This document shows, piece by piece, positions 51,652 through 61,164 of a stretch of DNA of 64,000 nt. Numbering within the stretch: position 1 is the first letter of the stretch; the number at the start of each line of letters is the position of its first letter. The stretch comes from Roseovarius sp. EL26 (GTDB lineage Bacteria; Pseudomonadota; Alphaproteobacteria; Rhodobacterales; Rhodobacteraceae), in assembly GCF_900327775.1 (NCBI RefSeq), contig NZ_OUMZ01000007.1:1351606-1415605 (forward strand), in the 5' to 3' direction. Below the pieces are notes generated by a model. It worked only from the letters and a program-made list of their open reading frames with translations. It was not told where the DNA came from and searched no databases. Position numbers and translations under genes: made by a program.

Positions 51652-53265
51652 ATGAAAAACACATCTGATAAACTTATTCTTGATCGCATCGTGGCGGCCG
51701 GCCGGCACCGCGGCATCAACCGCCGCAGTTTCATGGGGCACGCCACGGCGGCGGGCCTAACAGCAACTGGGGCCTCTGCCCTTTGGACGTCAAAGGTAGC
51801 CGCCGCCACGCCTACACAGGGTGGTACATTCCGCGTGGCGATCCACGATGCCAACACATCGGATGTGATGGACCCGGGTCAGTACCTTTCAGTCTTTATG
51901 ATCCAGCTTGCCCACGCCTCACGCAGTTACTTGACCCTGATCAAACCAGACGGCACCGCTGGCCCAGACATGGCCGACAGCTGGAGCGCAAGCCCTGACG
52001 CGAAAGTCTGGACATTTGAACTCAACAAGAATGCAAGTTTCCACAACGGCAAAAAATTCACATCTACAGATGCGATTGCATCGATCAAACATCATTTGGG
52101 CGAAGAATCGACATCTGCTGCCAAGTCACTTTTGGCGAATGTCGTCGATGTGCGTGCCGACGGTGATCACACAATGATCATCGAACTCGACAGTGGCCTT
52201 GCCGACCTTCCATATATCCTGACCGATTACCATATTGCGGTTGTTCCCGCTGCTGCCGACGGCACAGCCGACTGGAAAGATGGCACAGGCGCCGGCCCTT
52301 ACAAGATTGTCGATTTCAAACCGGGTGTCAGCGCAAACCTAGTGCGTCATGAGGGATGGCACCGTGAAGGTGCCTATTTCGATGCGGTAGAATTGCTTGC
52401 AATCAATGACCCTAATGCCCGCCAGACGGCGTTGGTCTCGGGCGACGTTGATGCAGTCAGTTCGGTTGATCTCAAGACACTCAGCCTGTTGCAAAAACGC
52501 CCCGGCATCGAGATCCTGAATCTTCCATCAGGCTCGGCTGTAACCCTACCAATGCATGTGACCACAGCGCCGTTCGACAACAATGACGTCCGTATGGCGC
52601 TCAAACTTGCAATCGATCGCGAAGAACTGATCGAGAAGATCGTCTTTGGCACGGCCACGGCCGGCAACGATTTCCATATATCACCAAACATGCCCTACTA
52701 TCCTGACGACATTCCGCAGCGCACATATGATCCTGATAAGGCGAAATGGCATCTCAAGCAGGCTGGACAAGAGGGGTTAACCCTCGATGTATCAGCGGCT
52801 GATTCCATCATGCCCGGCGCGGTTGATTTTGTGACACTCTACGCGGAACAGGCCAAGGCAGCAGGCATCACTCTCAAACCCATTCGCGAACCAAACGATG
52901 GCTATTGGGCTGATGTATGGCTGAAAAAGCCATTCATTTTCTCCAAATGGGGTGCGCGTCCAACACCTGATACGATGTTCACATTGGCCTATAAAACCGG
53001 CGCCAGCTGGTCTGAGGCCTTCTGGAGCAACGAACGCTTCGATGAAGTTTTGCTGCAGGCAAAAGCAGAATTGGATGATGTAAAACGCGCGGAGATGTAT
53101 CGCGAGATGAGTTTGATCGCGCGCGATGATGGGGGCAGTATCATTCCGATGTTCACCAACTACGTCTATGCCCACAGTGACAAAATCGGCAATCCCGATG
53201 TTGTGGGTTCCACTTGGGAAATGGACGGCGCCCGCGCGTATGAACGTTGGTGGTTCAAAGGCTGA
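51652..53265 (+). CDS. ABC transporter substrate-binding protein (peptide/opine/nickel family), Tat-exported
   Basis: A 537-residue solute-binding protein (SBP_bac_5 family) with a twin-arginine signal (INRRSFMGHATAAGLTATGASAL). The mature part begins TQGGTFRVAIHDANTSDVMDP and carries the family hallmark WTFELNKNASFHNGKKFTSTDAIASIKH. No permease or ATPase genes follow, so it must rely on a transporter elsewhere. The ligand may be a quaternary amine or amide given the neighbours, but family members bind peptides, opines and sugars too. I use ATG 51652; earlier in-frame starts exist. Confidence 0.85.
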   Translation: MKNTSDKLILDRIVAAGRHRGINRRSFMGHATAAGLTATGASALWTSKVAAATPTQGGTFRVAIHDANTSDVMDPGQYLSVFMIQLAHASRSYLTLIKPDGTAGPDMADSWSASPDAKVWTFELNKNASFHNGKKFTSTDAIASIKHHLGEESTSAAKSLLANVVDVRADGDHTMIIELDSGLADLPYILTDYHIAVVPAAADGTADWKDGTGAGPYKIVDFKPGVSANLVRHEGWHREGAYFDAVELLAINDPNARQTALVSGDVDAVSSVDLKTLSLLQKRPGIEILNLPSGSAVTLPMHVTTAPFDNNDVRMALKLAIDREELIEKIVFGTATAGNDFHISPNMPYYPDDIPQRTYDPDKAKWHLKQAGQEGLTLDVSAADSIMPGAVDFVTLYAEQAKAAGITLKPIREPNDGYWADVWLKKPFIFSKWGARPTPDTMFTLAYKTGASWSEAFWSNERFDEVLLQAKAELDDVKRAEMYREMSLIARDDGGSIIPMFTNYVYAHSDKIGNPDVVGSTWEMDGARAYERWWFKG

Positions 53266-53338
53266 TCCATATCGAACTCTTGAGCTGCGCAAGGAATGCA
53301 CATTGCCTTGCGCAGCTCATTCGTGGCAGTTTGCCACC

Positions 53339-53989
53339 ATGAACATCACCCCCGCCCTCAAAGACGTCTCGCTGGCTGATGAGATCTATGCCAAGCTGAA
53401 ATCCCGGCTAATACATGGGCATTACAAACCCGGCGACAGGCTGTCGATGCGCAAACTGGCCGTGGAATTTGGAACCAGCCCGATGCCTGTACGCGAAGCC
53501 CTGAAACGGTTGGCGTCAGAGCGAGTGATCGAAAGCGCTGCCGCCAAAGCCTTTAACGTGCCCAGCCTGAGCGACAAACGTGCTGCGGATTTGTTCGATT
53601 TACGTGCCCTGCTGGAGGGTGCCGCCATTGTTGCAGCCCATAACGCAATCCCTCCCATTCTTTTGGAAGAGCTCAGCGCACTTTGCGACCGAATGGACGC
53701 GCACCTCAGACTGCGCGATTTCGCCGCTTATATGGCCGACAATTATCGGTTTCATTTTCTGATTTACCGTCAAGCTGAAAACCCGGACATTGTCAGCATG
53801 ATAGAACAACTTTGGATGCAGACAGGCCCTTCCTTGCTGCAGGGGTTGCAGAAAAACGGCCGATCCAGTCCAGATTGGAACTCTGGCCACAAACGCCTGC
53901 TTGATGCGTTGGCCTCAGGGCAGACTTCAGAACTGTCCCAGATCATGCGGTCTGATGTTGAATGGGGCGCAGAATTCTACCGGTCTTGA
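53339..53989 (+). CDS. GntR-family (FCD domain) transcriptional regulator
   Basis: A 216-residue regulator with a winged helix-turn-helix (SLADEIYAKLKSRLIHGHYKPGDRLSMRKLAVEFGTSPMPVREALKRLASERVI) and a helical FCD ligand domain (ADLFDLRALLEGAAIVAAHNAI). The start at 53339 follows the binding-protein gene by 73 bases. It probably controls the Rieske genes and the binding protein through the GTGATCAC palindromes at 50292-50356. Inducer unknown. Confidence 0.9.
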   Translation: MNITPALKDVSLADEIYAKLKSRLIHGHYKPGDRLSMRKLAVEFGTSPMPVREALKRLASERVIESAAAKAFNVPSLSDKRAADLFDLRALLEGAAIVAAHNAIPPILLEELSALCDRMDAHLRLRDFAAYMADNYRFHFLIYRQAENPDIVSMIEQLWMQTGPSLLQGLQKNGRSSPDWNSGHKRLLDALASGQTSELSQIMRSDVEWGAEFYRS

Positions 53990-54008
53990 TACCGTTCAAA
54001 TTTACCAG

Positions 54009-54431
54009 TTAACCAGCTTTTCTGCAGTATAGCTCAAGTCGGTGCGCCACAATTTCGTAACCATGCTCAGCCGCGATTTTTCTCTGTAACCGCTCAATTT
54101 CATCCGAGACAAACTCCATCACATCACCAGTATCCATATCGATCAGATGGTCATGATGTGGGCGATTGGACACCTCGAACCGCGTCATGCCGCCATCAAA
54201 GGTATGGGTCTGAAGCACTCCCTTCTCTGCCAATACCGCCAGCGTGCGATAGGTTGTCGCCTGACTGACACTGGCATCGCGCTCACGCGCACGCGCCAGC
54301 ACTTGCTCGGCATCAGGATGGTCTTCCGCCTCAAACAAAACCCGCATAATCGCAAGGCGTTGCTTTGTCACGCGCAAGCCTGCATCGCGCAGAACAGCAT
54401 CGTCATTATCAATGAAAAACTTCGAGCTCAT
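54009..54431 (-). CDS. Fur-family metal-responsive repressor, probable Mur
   Basis: A 140-residue Fur-family protein: winged helix (GLRVTKQRLAIMRVLFEAEDHPDAEQVLARARERDASVSQATTYRTLAVLAEKGVL) then a dimerisation and metal-binding domain with HHDHLIDMDTGDVMEF. The C-terminal Cys pair of zinc-type members is missing (a single Cys near the end). It is divergent from a sitABCD-type importer, which is the usual place of the manganese-responsive Mur in rhizobia and roseobacters. The start is taken as ATG 54431 (MSSKFFIDN); an upstream extension in the same frame would run through the operators. Confidence 0.85.
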   Translation of the reverse strand: MSSKFFIDNDDAVLRDAGLRVTKQRLAIMRVLFEAEDHPDAEQVLARARERDASVSQATTYRTLAVLAEKGVLQTHTFDGGMTRFEVSNRPHHDHLIDMDTGDVMEFVSDEIERLQRKIAAEHGYEIVAHRLELYCRKAG

Positions 54432-54471
54432 AGCGCCAATATGACCTATGGAAGCAGCGGCATCAAGAGAA

Positions 54472-54515
54472 ATGAGAATAATTCTCATAAGCATTGACAA
54501 TGCGAATGATTTGCA
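54472..54515. promoter_or_regulatory. Palindromes between the Fur-family gene and the metal importer
   Basis: ATGAGAATAATTCTCAT (54472-54488) is a perfect palindrome with a central base, like a Fur box. GCATTGACAATGC (54491-54503) is another, and TGCGAATGATTTGCA (54501-54515) is an imperfect one like Mur sites. They lie 40-84 bases before sitA and so should control it. Confidence 0.7.
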
Positions 54516-54554
54516 ATTAGAGATTTACCAACACAGCCTATAAAGGAATTTCAA

Positions 54555-55457
54555 ATGTCTCAGAAACTGCGACATGCAGCCACACTCGCGGCCATACTCA
54601 CCGGATTGGCTGCTACGGCACAGGCCCAAGATAAGCTAAAAGTTGTCACTACATTTACCGTCCTGGCCGATATGGCCCGCAATGTCGCAGGCGATGCGGC
54701 AGAGGTTGTGTCTGTTACCAAACCCGGTGCTGAAATCCATGGGTATGAGCCAACGCCACGCGACATTGTACGCGCTTCTGACGCTGACCTGATTTTGTGG
54801 AACGGAATGAATCTAGAACTGTGGTTCGAGCAGTTCCTGCATAATATGGGCGATGTCCCCTCAGCCACGCTAACCGATGGCATCAATCCGATCCCAATTG
54901 CCAATGGATCATACCAAGGCAAGCCCAATCCACATGCCTGGATGGGTTTAGAAAACGCGCTGATCTACATCGACAATATCCTTGCCGCGTTTATCAAACA
55001 TGACCCTGAAAATGCTGATGTTTATCAGGCCAATGCAGCGGCTTACAAAGACGAACTACGCGCCGTGATTGACCCGCTGCGTGAGCAGATCGTCACCATC
55101 CCCGCGGATCAGCGCTGGCTTGTCACCTGTGAAGGCGCGTTCAGCTATCTCGCACGCGATTTTGCAATGAAAGAGCTGTATCTGTGGCCAATGAATGCCG
55201 ATCAGGTTGGCACGCCGCAACAAGTGCGCGGCGTCATCGACGGCGTGCGCGAACATAACATTCCGGTGGTGTTCTGCGAAAGCACTGTCAACACCGCCCC
55301 CGCCAAACAGGTCGCCCGTGAAACCGGGGCACGATATGGCGGCGAACTTTATGTCGACTCGCTAAGCGGCCCAGATGGCCCAGTTCCGACCTATCTTGAC
55401 CTTCTCAAGGTCACCTCTGAAACTGTTGCCATCGGTCTGACCACCGCAGCTAAATAA
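54555..55457 (+). CDS. sitA: Metal ABC transporter substrate-binding protein (SitA/MntA type)
   Basis: A periplasmic protein (300 residues) with signal peptide ([15 protein letters not shown]) that binds Mn2+ (or Fe2+/Zn2+). Cluster A-I ligand His in [14 protein letters not shown], His in [13 protein letters not shown] and acid ligands later ([21 protein letters not shown]) are all present. It lacks the long His-rich loop of zinc binders such as ZnuA, which favours manganese. AAGGA precedes the ATG. It is the first gene of the operon. Confidence 0.9.
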   Translation: MSQKLRHAATLAAILTGLAATAQAQDKLKVVTTFTVLADMARNVAGDAAEVVSVTKPGAEIHGYEPTPRDIVRASDADLILWNGMNLELWFEQFLHNMGDVPSATLTDGINPIPIANGSYQGKPNPHAWMGLENALIYIDNILAAFIKHDPENADVYQANAAAYKDELRAVIDPLREQIVTIPADQRWLVTCEGAFSYLARDFAMKELYLWPMNADQVGTPQQVRGVIDGVREHNIPVVFCESTVNTAPAKQVARETGARYGGELYVDSLSGPDGPVPTYLDLLKVTSETVAIGLTTAAK

Positions 55458-55509
55458 ACGTCTCCAGGCCGCCCGACATATTGCCATGGCCCAGAAAGGT
55501 ACGAACCAT

Positions 55510-56421
55510 ATGCCTACGAATAGTGCCGCGCAAGACACCGTCGCCAACATTACAGTGCCCGGATCAGCCGCGACAGGTGGCATTGACGTCAAAGGGGTCA
55601 CCGTCACCTATCGCAACGGCCACACCGCCCTGCGCGATGCTAGCTTTTCGATCCCAAAGGGCACGGTAACGGCCCTTGTCGGTGTGAACGGCGCGGGAAA
55701 GTCGACACTTTTCAAGGCCGTCATGGGATTTATCCCCGCCTCAAAAGGTGAAATGCAGATCCTCGGCAGATCGGTCAAAAAGGCATTGAAACAAAATCTG
55801 GTTGCCTATGTACCGCAAGCCGAAGAGGTCGACTGGACCTTTCCCGTGCTGGTCGAAGATGTGGTGATGATGGGCCGTTACGGCCATATGGGCCTGCTGC
55901 GCCGCCCCAAACCCGCCGACCATGCCGCCGTTGAAAATGCGCTTCAACGCGTCAACATGGCCGACCTGCGCCACCGCCAGATAGGTGAGTTGTCCGGCGG
56001 CCAACGCAAACGGGTGTTTCTGGCCCGCGCTTTGGCACAAGACGGCCAGGTGATCTTGCTGGATGAGCCGTTCACAGGCGTCGATGTGAAGACCGAAGAG
56101 CAGATTATCGCATTGCTCAAGGAATTGCGTGACGAAGGCCGGGTCATGCTGGTTTCAACTCATAACCTTGGGTCGGTGCCCGAATTCTGCGACAGAACAA
56201 TTCTCGTTAAGGGCACCGTGCTGGCTTATGGCCCGACCGAGACAACCTTTACTCGAGCCAATCTTGAGGCCGCCTTTGGCGGCGTCCTGCGCCACTTCAC
56301 CCTTGGTGGCGAGGCGCTGCATGACGATGCCGATGCCAGGACTGTGACCATCCTAACCGATGATGAACGTCCATTTGTTCAATATGGCGAAAAAACCCAG
56401 ACGGCAGAGGGCAAGCAATGA
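55510..56421 (+). CDS. sitB: Manganese/iron ABC transporter ATP-binding protein
   Basis: The ATPase of the importer. Walker [14 protein letters not shown]-loop [10 protein letters not shown], signature [15 protein letters not shown] and Walker [13 protein letters not shown] are intact. I use ATG 55510 because AAAGGT lies nine bases before; ATG 55486 is the other choice. The C-terminus has a short extension ([14 protein letters not shown]). It overlaps the first permease gene by four bases. Confidence 0.92.
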   Translation: MPTNSAAQDTVANITVPGSAATGGIDVKGVTVTYRNGHTALRDASFSIPKGTVTALVGVNGAGKSTLFKAVMGFIPASKGEMQILGRSVKKALKQNLVAYVPQAEEVDWTFPVLVEDVVMMGRYGHMGLLRRPKPADHAAVENALQRVNMADLRHRQIGELSGGQRKRVFLARALAQDGQVILLDEPFTGVDVKTEEQIIALLKELRDEGRVMLVSTHNLGSVPEFCDRTILVKGTVLAYGPTETTFTRANLEAAFGGVLRHFTLGGEALHDDADARTVTILTDDERPFVQYGEKTQTAEGKQ

Positions 56422-57278
56422 TTGCCACCCTGCTAGAGCCGTTCAGCTACAACTACATGACCAATGCCATGTGGGTGTCGGCCCTTGTGGGCGGAGTCTG
56501 TGCGTTCCTGTCGGCCTATCTGATGCTCAAGGGATGGTCCTTGATCGGTGATGCCCTCGCCCACTCTGTCGTGCCAGGCGTGGCTGCGGCCTACATGCTG
56601 GGCCTGCCGTTTGCATTGGGGGCCTTTCTGGCTGGCGGGCTGGCGGCTGGTTCGATGTTGTTTCTCTCGGAACGTTCCGGTCTGAAGGTCGATGTCATCA
56701 TCGGGTTGATATTTACATCCTTCTTTGGCCTTGGCCTGTTCATGGTTTCGGTCAATCCGATCTCAATTTCAGTTCAGACCATCACCATGGGCAACATTCT
56801 GGCCATTACTCCCGGCGACACCTTGCAGCTGGCACTCATCGGCTTTGTCTCACTGGCGGTGCTTTTTGTGCTGTGGAAAGACCTGATGGTCACGTTTTTT
56901 GATGAAAACCATGCCCGTACCATTGGGTTGAAAACAGGGCTCCTTAAGGCGATCTTCTTTACGCTACTGTCGGCCTCAGTTGTTGCAGCAATGCAGACCG
57001 TCGGCGCCTTTCTAGTGATCGCCATGGTGGTCACGCCCGGTGCGACCGCATATCTGCTCTGTGATCGTTTTCCGCGACTGATCATCACATCGGTCCTGAT
57101 CGGCAGCATCACCAGCTTTACCGGCGCTTACGCCAGTTACTTTCTGGATGGGGCCACCGGCGGCATCATCGTGACATTGCAAACACTGATCTTTTTGCTG
57201 GTATTTGTCTTTGCCCCCAAACATGGGCTCTTAGCTGCCAAAGCCAAAGCCCGCGCTGCCTTGCTGGAGGCAAGCTGA
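56418..57278 (+). CDS. sitC: Metal ABC transporter permease
   Basis: A 286-residue integral-membrane protein of the ABC-3 family with about eight hydrophobic segments and the [21 protein letters not shown] motif. It is one of two related permeases that form the channel with SitD. Start overlaps sitB (ATGA) and stop overlaps sitD by one base. Confidence 0.92.
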   Translation: MIATLLEPFSYNYMTNAMWVSALVGGVCAFLSAYLMLKGWSLIGDALAHSVVPGVAAAYMLGLPFALGAFLAGGLAAGSMLFLSERSGLKVDVIIGLIFTSFFGLGLFMVSVNPISISVQTITMGNILAITPGDTLQLALIGFVSLAVLFVLWKDLMVTFFDENHARTIGLKTGLLKAIFFTLLSASVVAAMQTVGAFLVIAMVVTPGATAYLLCDRFPRLIITSVLIGSITSFTGAYASYFLDGATGGIIVTLQTLIFLLVFVFAPKHGLLAAKAKARAALLEAS

Positions 57279-58126
57279 TGGATTTTGACAACCTTATGAT
57301 GCCGTTCCAATTTGGCTTTATGCAACATGCTTTTCTGATCGGGATGATCGTGTCTGTTCCTGCGGCGTTGTTGTCATGCTTTCTGGTGCTTAAAGGTTGG
57401 GCACTGATGGGCGATGCGGTCAGCCATTCAGTTCTGCCGGGCATTGTACTAGCATATATCTTTGGTTTACCCCTGCTGCTGGGTGCCTTTGCAGCGGGTA
57501 TGACCTGTGCGGTGGCCACCGGGTATCTGTCCGGCAACAGCCGTGTGAAACAAGACACGGTTATGGGCGTCGTCTTTTCCGGCATGTTCGGGTTGGGCAT
57601 CGTGCTTTATGTGGCGGCCAAAACCGATGTCGATCTAATGCACATCCTGTACGGCAACATGCTGGGCGTTGATCGGGGCGAGTTGATCTCCTCTGGTGTG
57701 ATCTCCCTGATCGTCGCGGCAGTTCTATTATTGAAATGGAACGACCTGCTGCTACATAGCTTTGACCCGGCGCAAGCTCGTGCCGCTGGCCTGCCAGTGG
57801 GTTTGCTACATTACGGTCTGCTGGCAGCGCTGTCACTAACCATTGTTGCCACGCTGTCAGCCGTGGGCCTGATCCTTGCCATCGGTCTTTTGATCGCGCC
57901 TGGCGCTATTGCCTTTTTACTGGTGCGCAAATTTTCAACCATGCTTTGGGTGTCCGTTCTGATCTGTATTTTCGCCACACAAGCAGGCGTTTATGCAAGT
58001 TTCTTCATTGATAGCGCTCCGGCCCCAACTATTATTTTAATCCTAACGGCGATGTTCATCGTGGCCTTTGTCTCGCGACAACTTCAAAACCGCAAACAAT
58101 CCGCCAAACTAGCTTTGACAGACTAA
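57278..58126 (+). CDS. sitD: Metal ABC transporter permease
   Basis: A 282-residue ABC-3 family permease, related to SitC; the matching motif is GDAVSHSVLPGIVLAYIFGLP. About eight membrane helices. It is the last gene of sitABCD, followed by an 8-base inverted repeat at 58147-58179. Two permease genes side by side distinguish this Sit type from single-permease Znu systems. Confidence 0.92.
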   Translation: MDFDNLMMPFQFGFMQHAFLIGMIVSVPAALLSCFLVLKGWALMGDAVSHSVLPGIVLAYIFGLPLLLGAFAAGMTCAVATGYLSGNSRVKQDTVMGVVFSGMFGLGIVLYVAAKTDVDLMHILYGNMLGVDRGELISSGVISLIVAAVLLLKWNDLLLHSFDPAQARAAGLPVGLLHYGLLAALSLTIVATLSAVGLILAIGLLIAPGAIAFLLVRKFSTMLWVSVLICIFATQAGVYASFFIDSAPAPTIILILTAMFIVAFVSRQLQNRKQSAKLALTD

Positions 58127-58146
58127 TCTATCCCATTATCGCAATT

Positions 58147-58179
58147 GCTGTGCACAATCTCTGTGAGGTGATGCACAGC
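58147..58179 (+). repeat. Inverted repeat after sitD, possible weak terminator
   Basis: GCTGTGCA and TGCACAGC arms with a 17-base loop, 20 bases after the sitD stop, followed by AAAAA rather than T. It may end or stabilise the sit mRNA, but it is not a classic terminator on this strand. Confidence 0.4.
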
Positions 58180-58232
58180 AAAAATGCGCTCACGCCAAGA
58201 GTCTTGCCTTTAAAATGCCCTAGGCACCCCCA

Positions 58233-58250
58233 TTTACCATGAGTGGTAAA
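58233..58250. promoter_or_regulatory. Inverted repeat before the small peptide gene
   Basis: Perfect arms TTTACCA and TGGTAAA with spacer TGAG, ending 13 bases before the ATG at 58264 and partly at its ribosome site. A repressor binding here would shut off the small gene. Confidence 0.45.
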
Positions 58251-58263
58251 AAGGATGACGACT

Positions 58264-58386
58264 ATGCGCAATACTCTGATAGCAGTTCAGGTGGCCCTAT
58301 TGGCTGTGATCGCCGTCTATGGTGCAAGCGTTGACGCCAACCAACACGAACATCCTACAGCGCAAACAAGAAACATTCATCCGTGA
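58264..58386 (+). CDS. 40-residue single-TM or exported peptide, unknown
   Basis: A short gene with a good AAGGA ribosome site. It encodes one hydrophobic segment (LIAVQVALLAVIAVYG), followed by a tail with three His residues (NQHEHPTAQTRNIHP). It lies between sitD and the ccm operon, on the same strand as sit. It could be a membrane peptide that binds metal or helps a neighbouring complex, or an incidental frame; nothing decides this yet. Confidence 0.5.
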   Translation: MRNTLIAVQVALLAVIAVYGASVDANQHEHPTAQTRNIHP

Positions 58387-58392
58387 GTAAAA

Positions 58393-58920
58393 TTACTCTG
58401 ATTTCAAAGCTGGGCGGATCGTCGTTTCTAGAATGCTCTTGGTAATCGGACCGGCGAAACGCAACAATATCGTACCATCGCCATCAATCACATAGGTTTC
58501 CGGCACGCCATATACGCCCCAATTCAACGCCATGCGACCGTTATCTGAACCGATCCTGACATAGGGGTTGCCAAGCTCGGCCAGAAAGCCCGCCGCCTTC
58601 ACTGCGTCGTCTTTGTAATTGATACCGTAGATGGGCACGCCCTCATCCGCCAGCAATTCCAGCTGCGGGTGTTCCGCCCGACACGGTGCGCACCAGCTGG
58701 CCCAATAATTCACCAGTTTGATCTGACCGTCCCTCAGATCCGCATCTGCAAAGAGCTGTGCATCGGCGAAGGGTTCCACCTGAACTGCTGGGGCCTGTTT
58801 TCCAGCCAATGCCGAAGGTAATTCATCCGGGTTTTCACGCTGCATCGCCACATAAAACGTACTAGCCATTGCAAGGAAAATCAGTGGGGGAGCCAACATA
58901 AGTGGCGAGATTTTAGCCAT
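58393..58920 (-). CDS. ccmG: Thiol:disulfide interchange protein CcmG/DsbE
   Basis: A membrane-anchored thioredoxin-like protein (175 residues) that reduces apocytochrome c cysteines before heme attachment. It has an N-terminal anchor (MLAPPLIFLAMASTFYVAM), the active site WASWCAPCRAEHP, and the cis-Pro segment YGVPETYVIDGDG. Last gene of the ccm run; its start overlaps the end of ccmD. Confidence 0.93.
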   Translation of the reverse strand: MAKISPLMLAPPLIFLAMASTFYVAMQRENPDELPSALAGKQAPAVQVEPFADAQLFADADLRDGQIKLVNYWASWCAPCRAEHPQLELLADEGVPIYGINYKDDAVKAAGFLAELGNPYVRIGSDNGRMALNWGVYGVPETYVIDGDGTILLRFAGPITKSILETTIRPALKSE

Positions 58921-59071
58921 CTTGTTTTATTCTTTCTTCGACGCGATTCAACTGTGCCCGAACCTGTTTGGCTCGCCAGACGCTAACCGCAATCAGCAGC
59001 AGCAAAAGAGCCACTGATACGCCATAGGCTGACAGTACCGTTACCGTGTATTTTCCAAGCTCAGGTATCAT
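58913..59071 (-). CDS. ccmD: Heme exporter protein CcmD
   Basis: A 52-residue single-pass membrane peptide (MIPELGKYTVTVLSAYGVSVALLLLLIAVSVWRAKQ), followed by a charged coil (LNRVEERIKQDG). It stabilises the CcmABC complex that releases holo-CcmE. It overlaps ccmC (ATGA) and ccmG by eight bases. The small size, position and topology make the call firm despite weak family conservation. Confidence 0.88.
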   Translation of the reverse strand: MIPELGKYTVTVLSAYGVSVALLLLLIAVSVWRAKQVRAQLNRVEERIKQDG

Positions 59072-59832
59072 TGCAACCGCTCCCGTGCCAACAGCGCCCG
59101 CATTCGACGCGCACGAATTTCGGTCTGGGTACGCAGCAGTACCAGCCCCAGAAATAGCAAGACAAAGCCTGCAATCGACAACAGCAGCGGGTGGTAAAAT
59201 ACGTCTGCCACGTTTTCCTCTTTATCAAGGCTCAGTGATGCACCCTGATGTAGGCCTTGGTTCCAGAAATTCACCGCATAACGACTGAGCACCGCAAAAA
59301 CCGATCCCACCAGACACAGGATCGAAGTCAGATCAGCGGCGGTATCATCGTTTTCAATCGCGCCCCACAGGGCGATATAGCCCAAATAAAACAGAAACAG
59401 GATCAGAAACGAGGTCAGCCGCGGATCCCAGGCCCACCATGTGCCCCACATCGGCTGCCCCCAAATCGCCCCGGTTAGCAAGGCAATCAATGTCATTATC
59501 AACCCCACCGGGGCTGCTGCCCGCGCAGCCAAAGCGCTGACATGATGGCGACGGATGATCCAGATCAGGGATGTCACCAACATCATGAACCAAGCATTAA
59601 TCGCCATCAGCGCCGCAGGAACATGCAGATAGATGATCTTGACGGTCGATCCCTGCCGGTAATCATCAGGTGTAAAAAAGAACCCCCAGATCAGCCCGAC
59701 AACAAGGCACAAAATTGCCCCGCCCCAAATCCACGGCATCAGCCGGTCGCTGGTGGCGATAAACTTGCGCGGGTTGGCATATGCCCAGATTGAATTCAAC
59801 GCTGGCCTCTTTTGCTCGGATCTTTGGCTCAT
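59068..59832 (-). CDS. ccmC: Heme exporter protein CcmC
   Basis: A 254-residue membrane protein with six hydrophobic segments and the heme-handling tryptophan motif WGTWWAWDPRLTS, plus flanking His (IIYLHVPAA and DVFYHP). It loads heme on CcmE in the periplasm. Overlaps ccmB and ccmD genes. Confidence 0.95.
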   Translation of the reverse strand: MSQRSEQKRPALNSIWAYANPRKFIATSDRLMPWIWGGAILCLVVGLIWGFFFTPDDYRQGSTVKIIYLHVPAALMAINAWFMMLVTSLIWIIRRHHVSALAARAAAPVGLIMTLIALLTGAIWGQPMWGTWWAWDPRLTSFLILFLFYLGYIALWGAIENDDTAADLTSILCLVGSVFAVLSRYAVNFWNQGLHQGASLSLDKEENVADVFYHPLLLSIAGFVLLFLGLVLLRTQTEIRARRMRALLARERLQ

Positions 59833-60485
59833 CTCAGGTTCGCCTTCAATACCGCAGCCGCAGCAAAAGGCAAAAGCGCTATGGTGCCGCAGGTGACACC
59901 GGCCAGCATCAACATGGGCGATGTGATCTGAAGCCCCTCTGCACCACGCTGTGCCACCTGTGCGCCAAAGATGAGGGTCGGAACATACAGCGGTAAAACC
60001 AGCAGACTAAGCAGCAGGCCACCGCGTTTTAATCCCACAGTCAGCGCCGCGCCAAAAGTGCCAATCATGCTAAGTGCCGGTGTCCCCAAGGTCAAAGAGA
60101 TCATCAGTGGCCCATATCCAGACGCAGGCAAATTCAACAAAAGACCGAACAGGGGCGATGCGACGATCAACGGCAGGCCCGTTGTCAACCAATGGCCAAA
60201 GGCTTTGATCCCGGCAACACCCTCCAACGGCAATGGCGAAGTCGCCAGCAGGTCCAGACTGCCATCTTCCCAATCGAGTGCAAACACTCGGTCCAATGAT
60301 AGCAGACAAGCCAGCAAGGCGCCGAGCCACAAAATCCCCGGCGCAATTTTTGACAACAGTTCGGGGTCAGGCCCGACGCCAAAGGGAACAAGCGTGACAA
60401 CGATCAGAAAAAACGCCAACGCCAGGCCAAAGCCGCCACCGGCGCGGAGTGCCAGTCTGAGATCCCGGATCAGAAGCGCAATCAC
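59829..60485 (-). CDS. ccmB: Heme exporter protein CcmB
   Basis: A 218-residue membrane subunit with six hydrophobic segments and the family start LLIRDLRLALRAGGG and LDRVFALDWEDGSLDLLATSPLPLEG. It forms the membrane part of the CcmAB ABC complex. Overlaps ccmA and ccmC. Confidence 0.93.
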   Translation of the reverse strand: MIALLIRDLRLALRAGGGFGLALAFFLIVVTLVPFGVGPDPELLSKIAPGILWLGALLACLLSLDRVFALDWEDGSLDLLATSPLPLEGVAGIKAFGHWLTTGLPLIVASPLFGLLLNLPASGYGPLMISLTLGTPALSMIGTFGAALTVGLKRGGLLLSLLVLPLYVPTLIFGAQVAQRGAEGLQITSPMLMLAGVTCGTIALLPFAAAAVLKANLR

Positions 60486-61099
60486 AAGAAGGCCTCATCA
60501 AAATCTTCGACAAAACTGGCCTTGGACCGATATGGCGCCAAGTTCAAAATTGTCGGATTGTCCAAACCAAGATCAATATGCGTAGCCAGTAGCGCCGCTC
60601 CACCCAATTGCAAATGTGCTTTGATCGCCTGCGCGAATAACCCAACCGCCTCGGCATCAAGTGACACCGTAGGCTCATCGAGTAACCAAAGCGGCCTTCC
60701 CGTGACGAGCAACCGCGCCAAACCAAGCCGACGCCCCTGCCCAGCCGACAGCGCGCCTGCCGGGCGGTCTCTTAACGCTTGCAAATCATAGGCGGACAAG
60801 GCTTCTTCTACGCCATCTGCACCGAAAACATGCGCCCAGAAGGATAGATTTTCTTCAACACTTAACGTTGCCTTGATGCCATCTGCATGGCTGGCATAAG
60901 CAAAGCTGTCGGGAACCATTTGGATTGTTCCACCAAGTGCAGGCTGAAGGCCCGCGACCGTGCGTAACAAAGAAGTTTTGCCAACGCCATTGGGGCCCCG
61001 CAGCACCAATGCCTGACCGCCCTCCAACCCAAAGGTTACCCCTTCGAGCAGTTTCAACCCACCACGGGCGACCGACAGATCAGAAACCTCTAGCATCAT
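60482..61099 (-). CDS. ccmA: Heme exporter ATP-binding protein CcmA
   Basis: A 205-residue ABC ATPase: Walker A GPNGVGKTSLL, signature LSAGQGRRLGLARLL and Walker B LWLLDEPTVSLD. It powers release of heme-loaded CcmE together with CcmB. First gene of ccmABCDG. The Mth938-like gene lies 65 bases upstream. Confidence 0.94.
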   Translation of the reverse strand: MMLEVSDLSVARGGLKLLEGVTFGLEGGQALVLRGPNGVGKTSLLRTVAGLQPALGGTIQMVPDSFAYASHADGIKATLSVEENLSFWAHVFGADGVEEALSAYDLQALRDRPAGALSAGQGRRLGLARLLVTGRPLWLLDEPTVSLDAEAVGLFAQAIKAHLQLGGAALLATHIDLGLDNPTILNLAPYRSKASFVEDFDEAFL

Positions 61100-61164
61100 G
61101 ATCTGTCTTTATCCCATTCTGATACATTGAAAAAGCCGGATACGTACCGCCTGCCTGCGACGTT

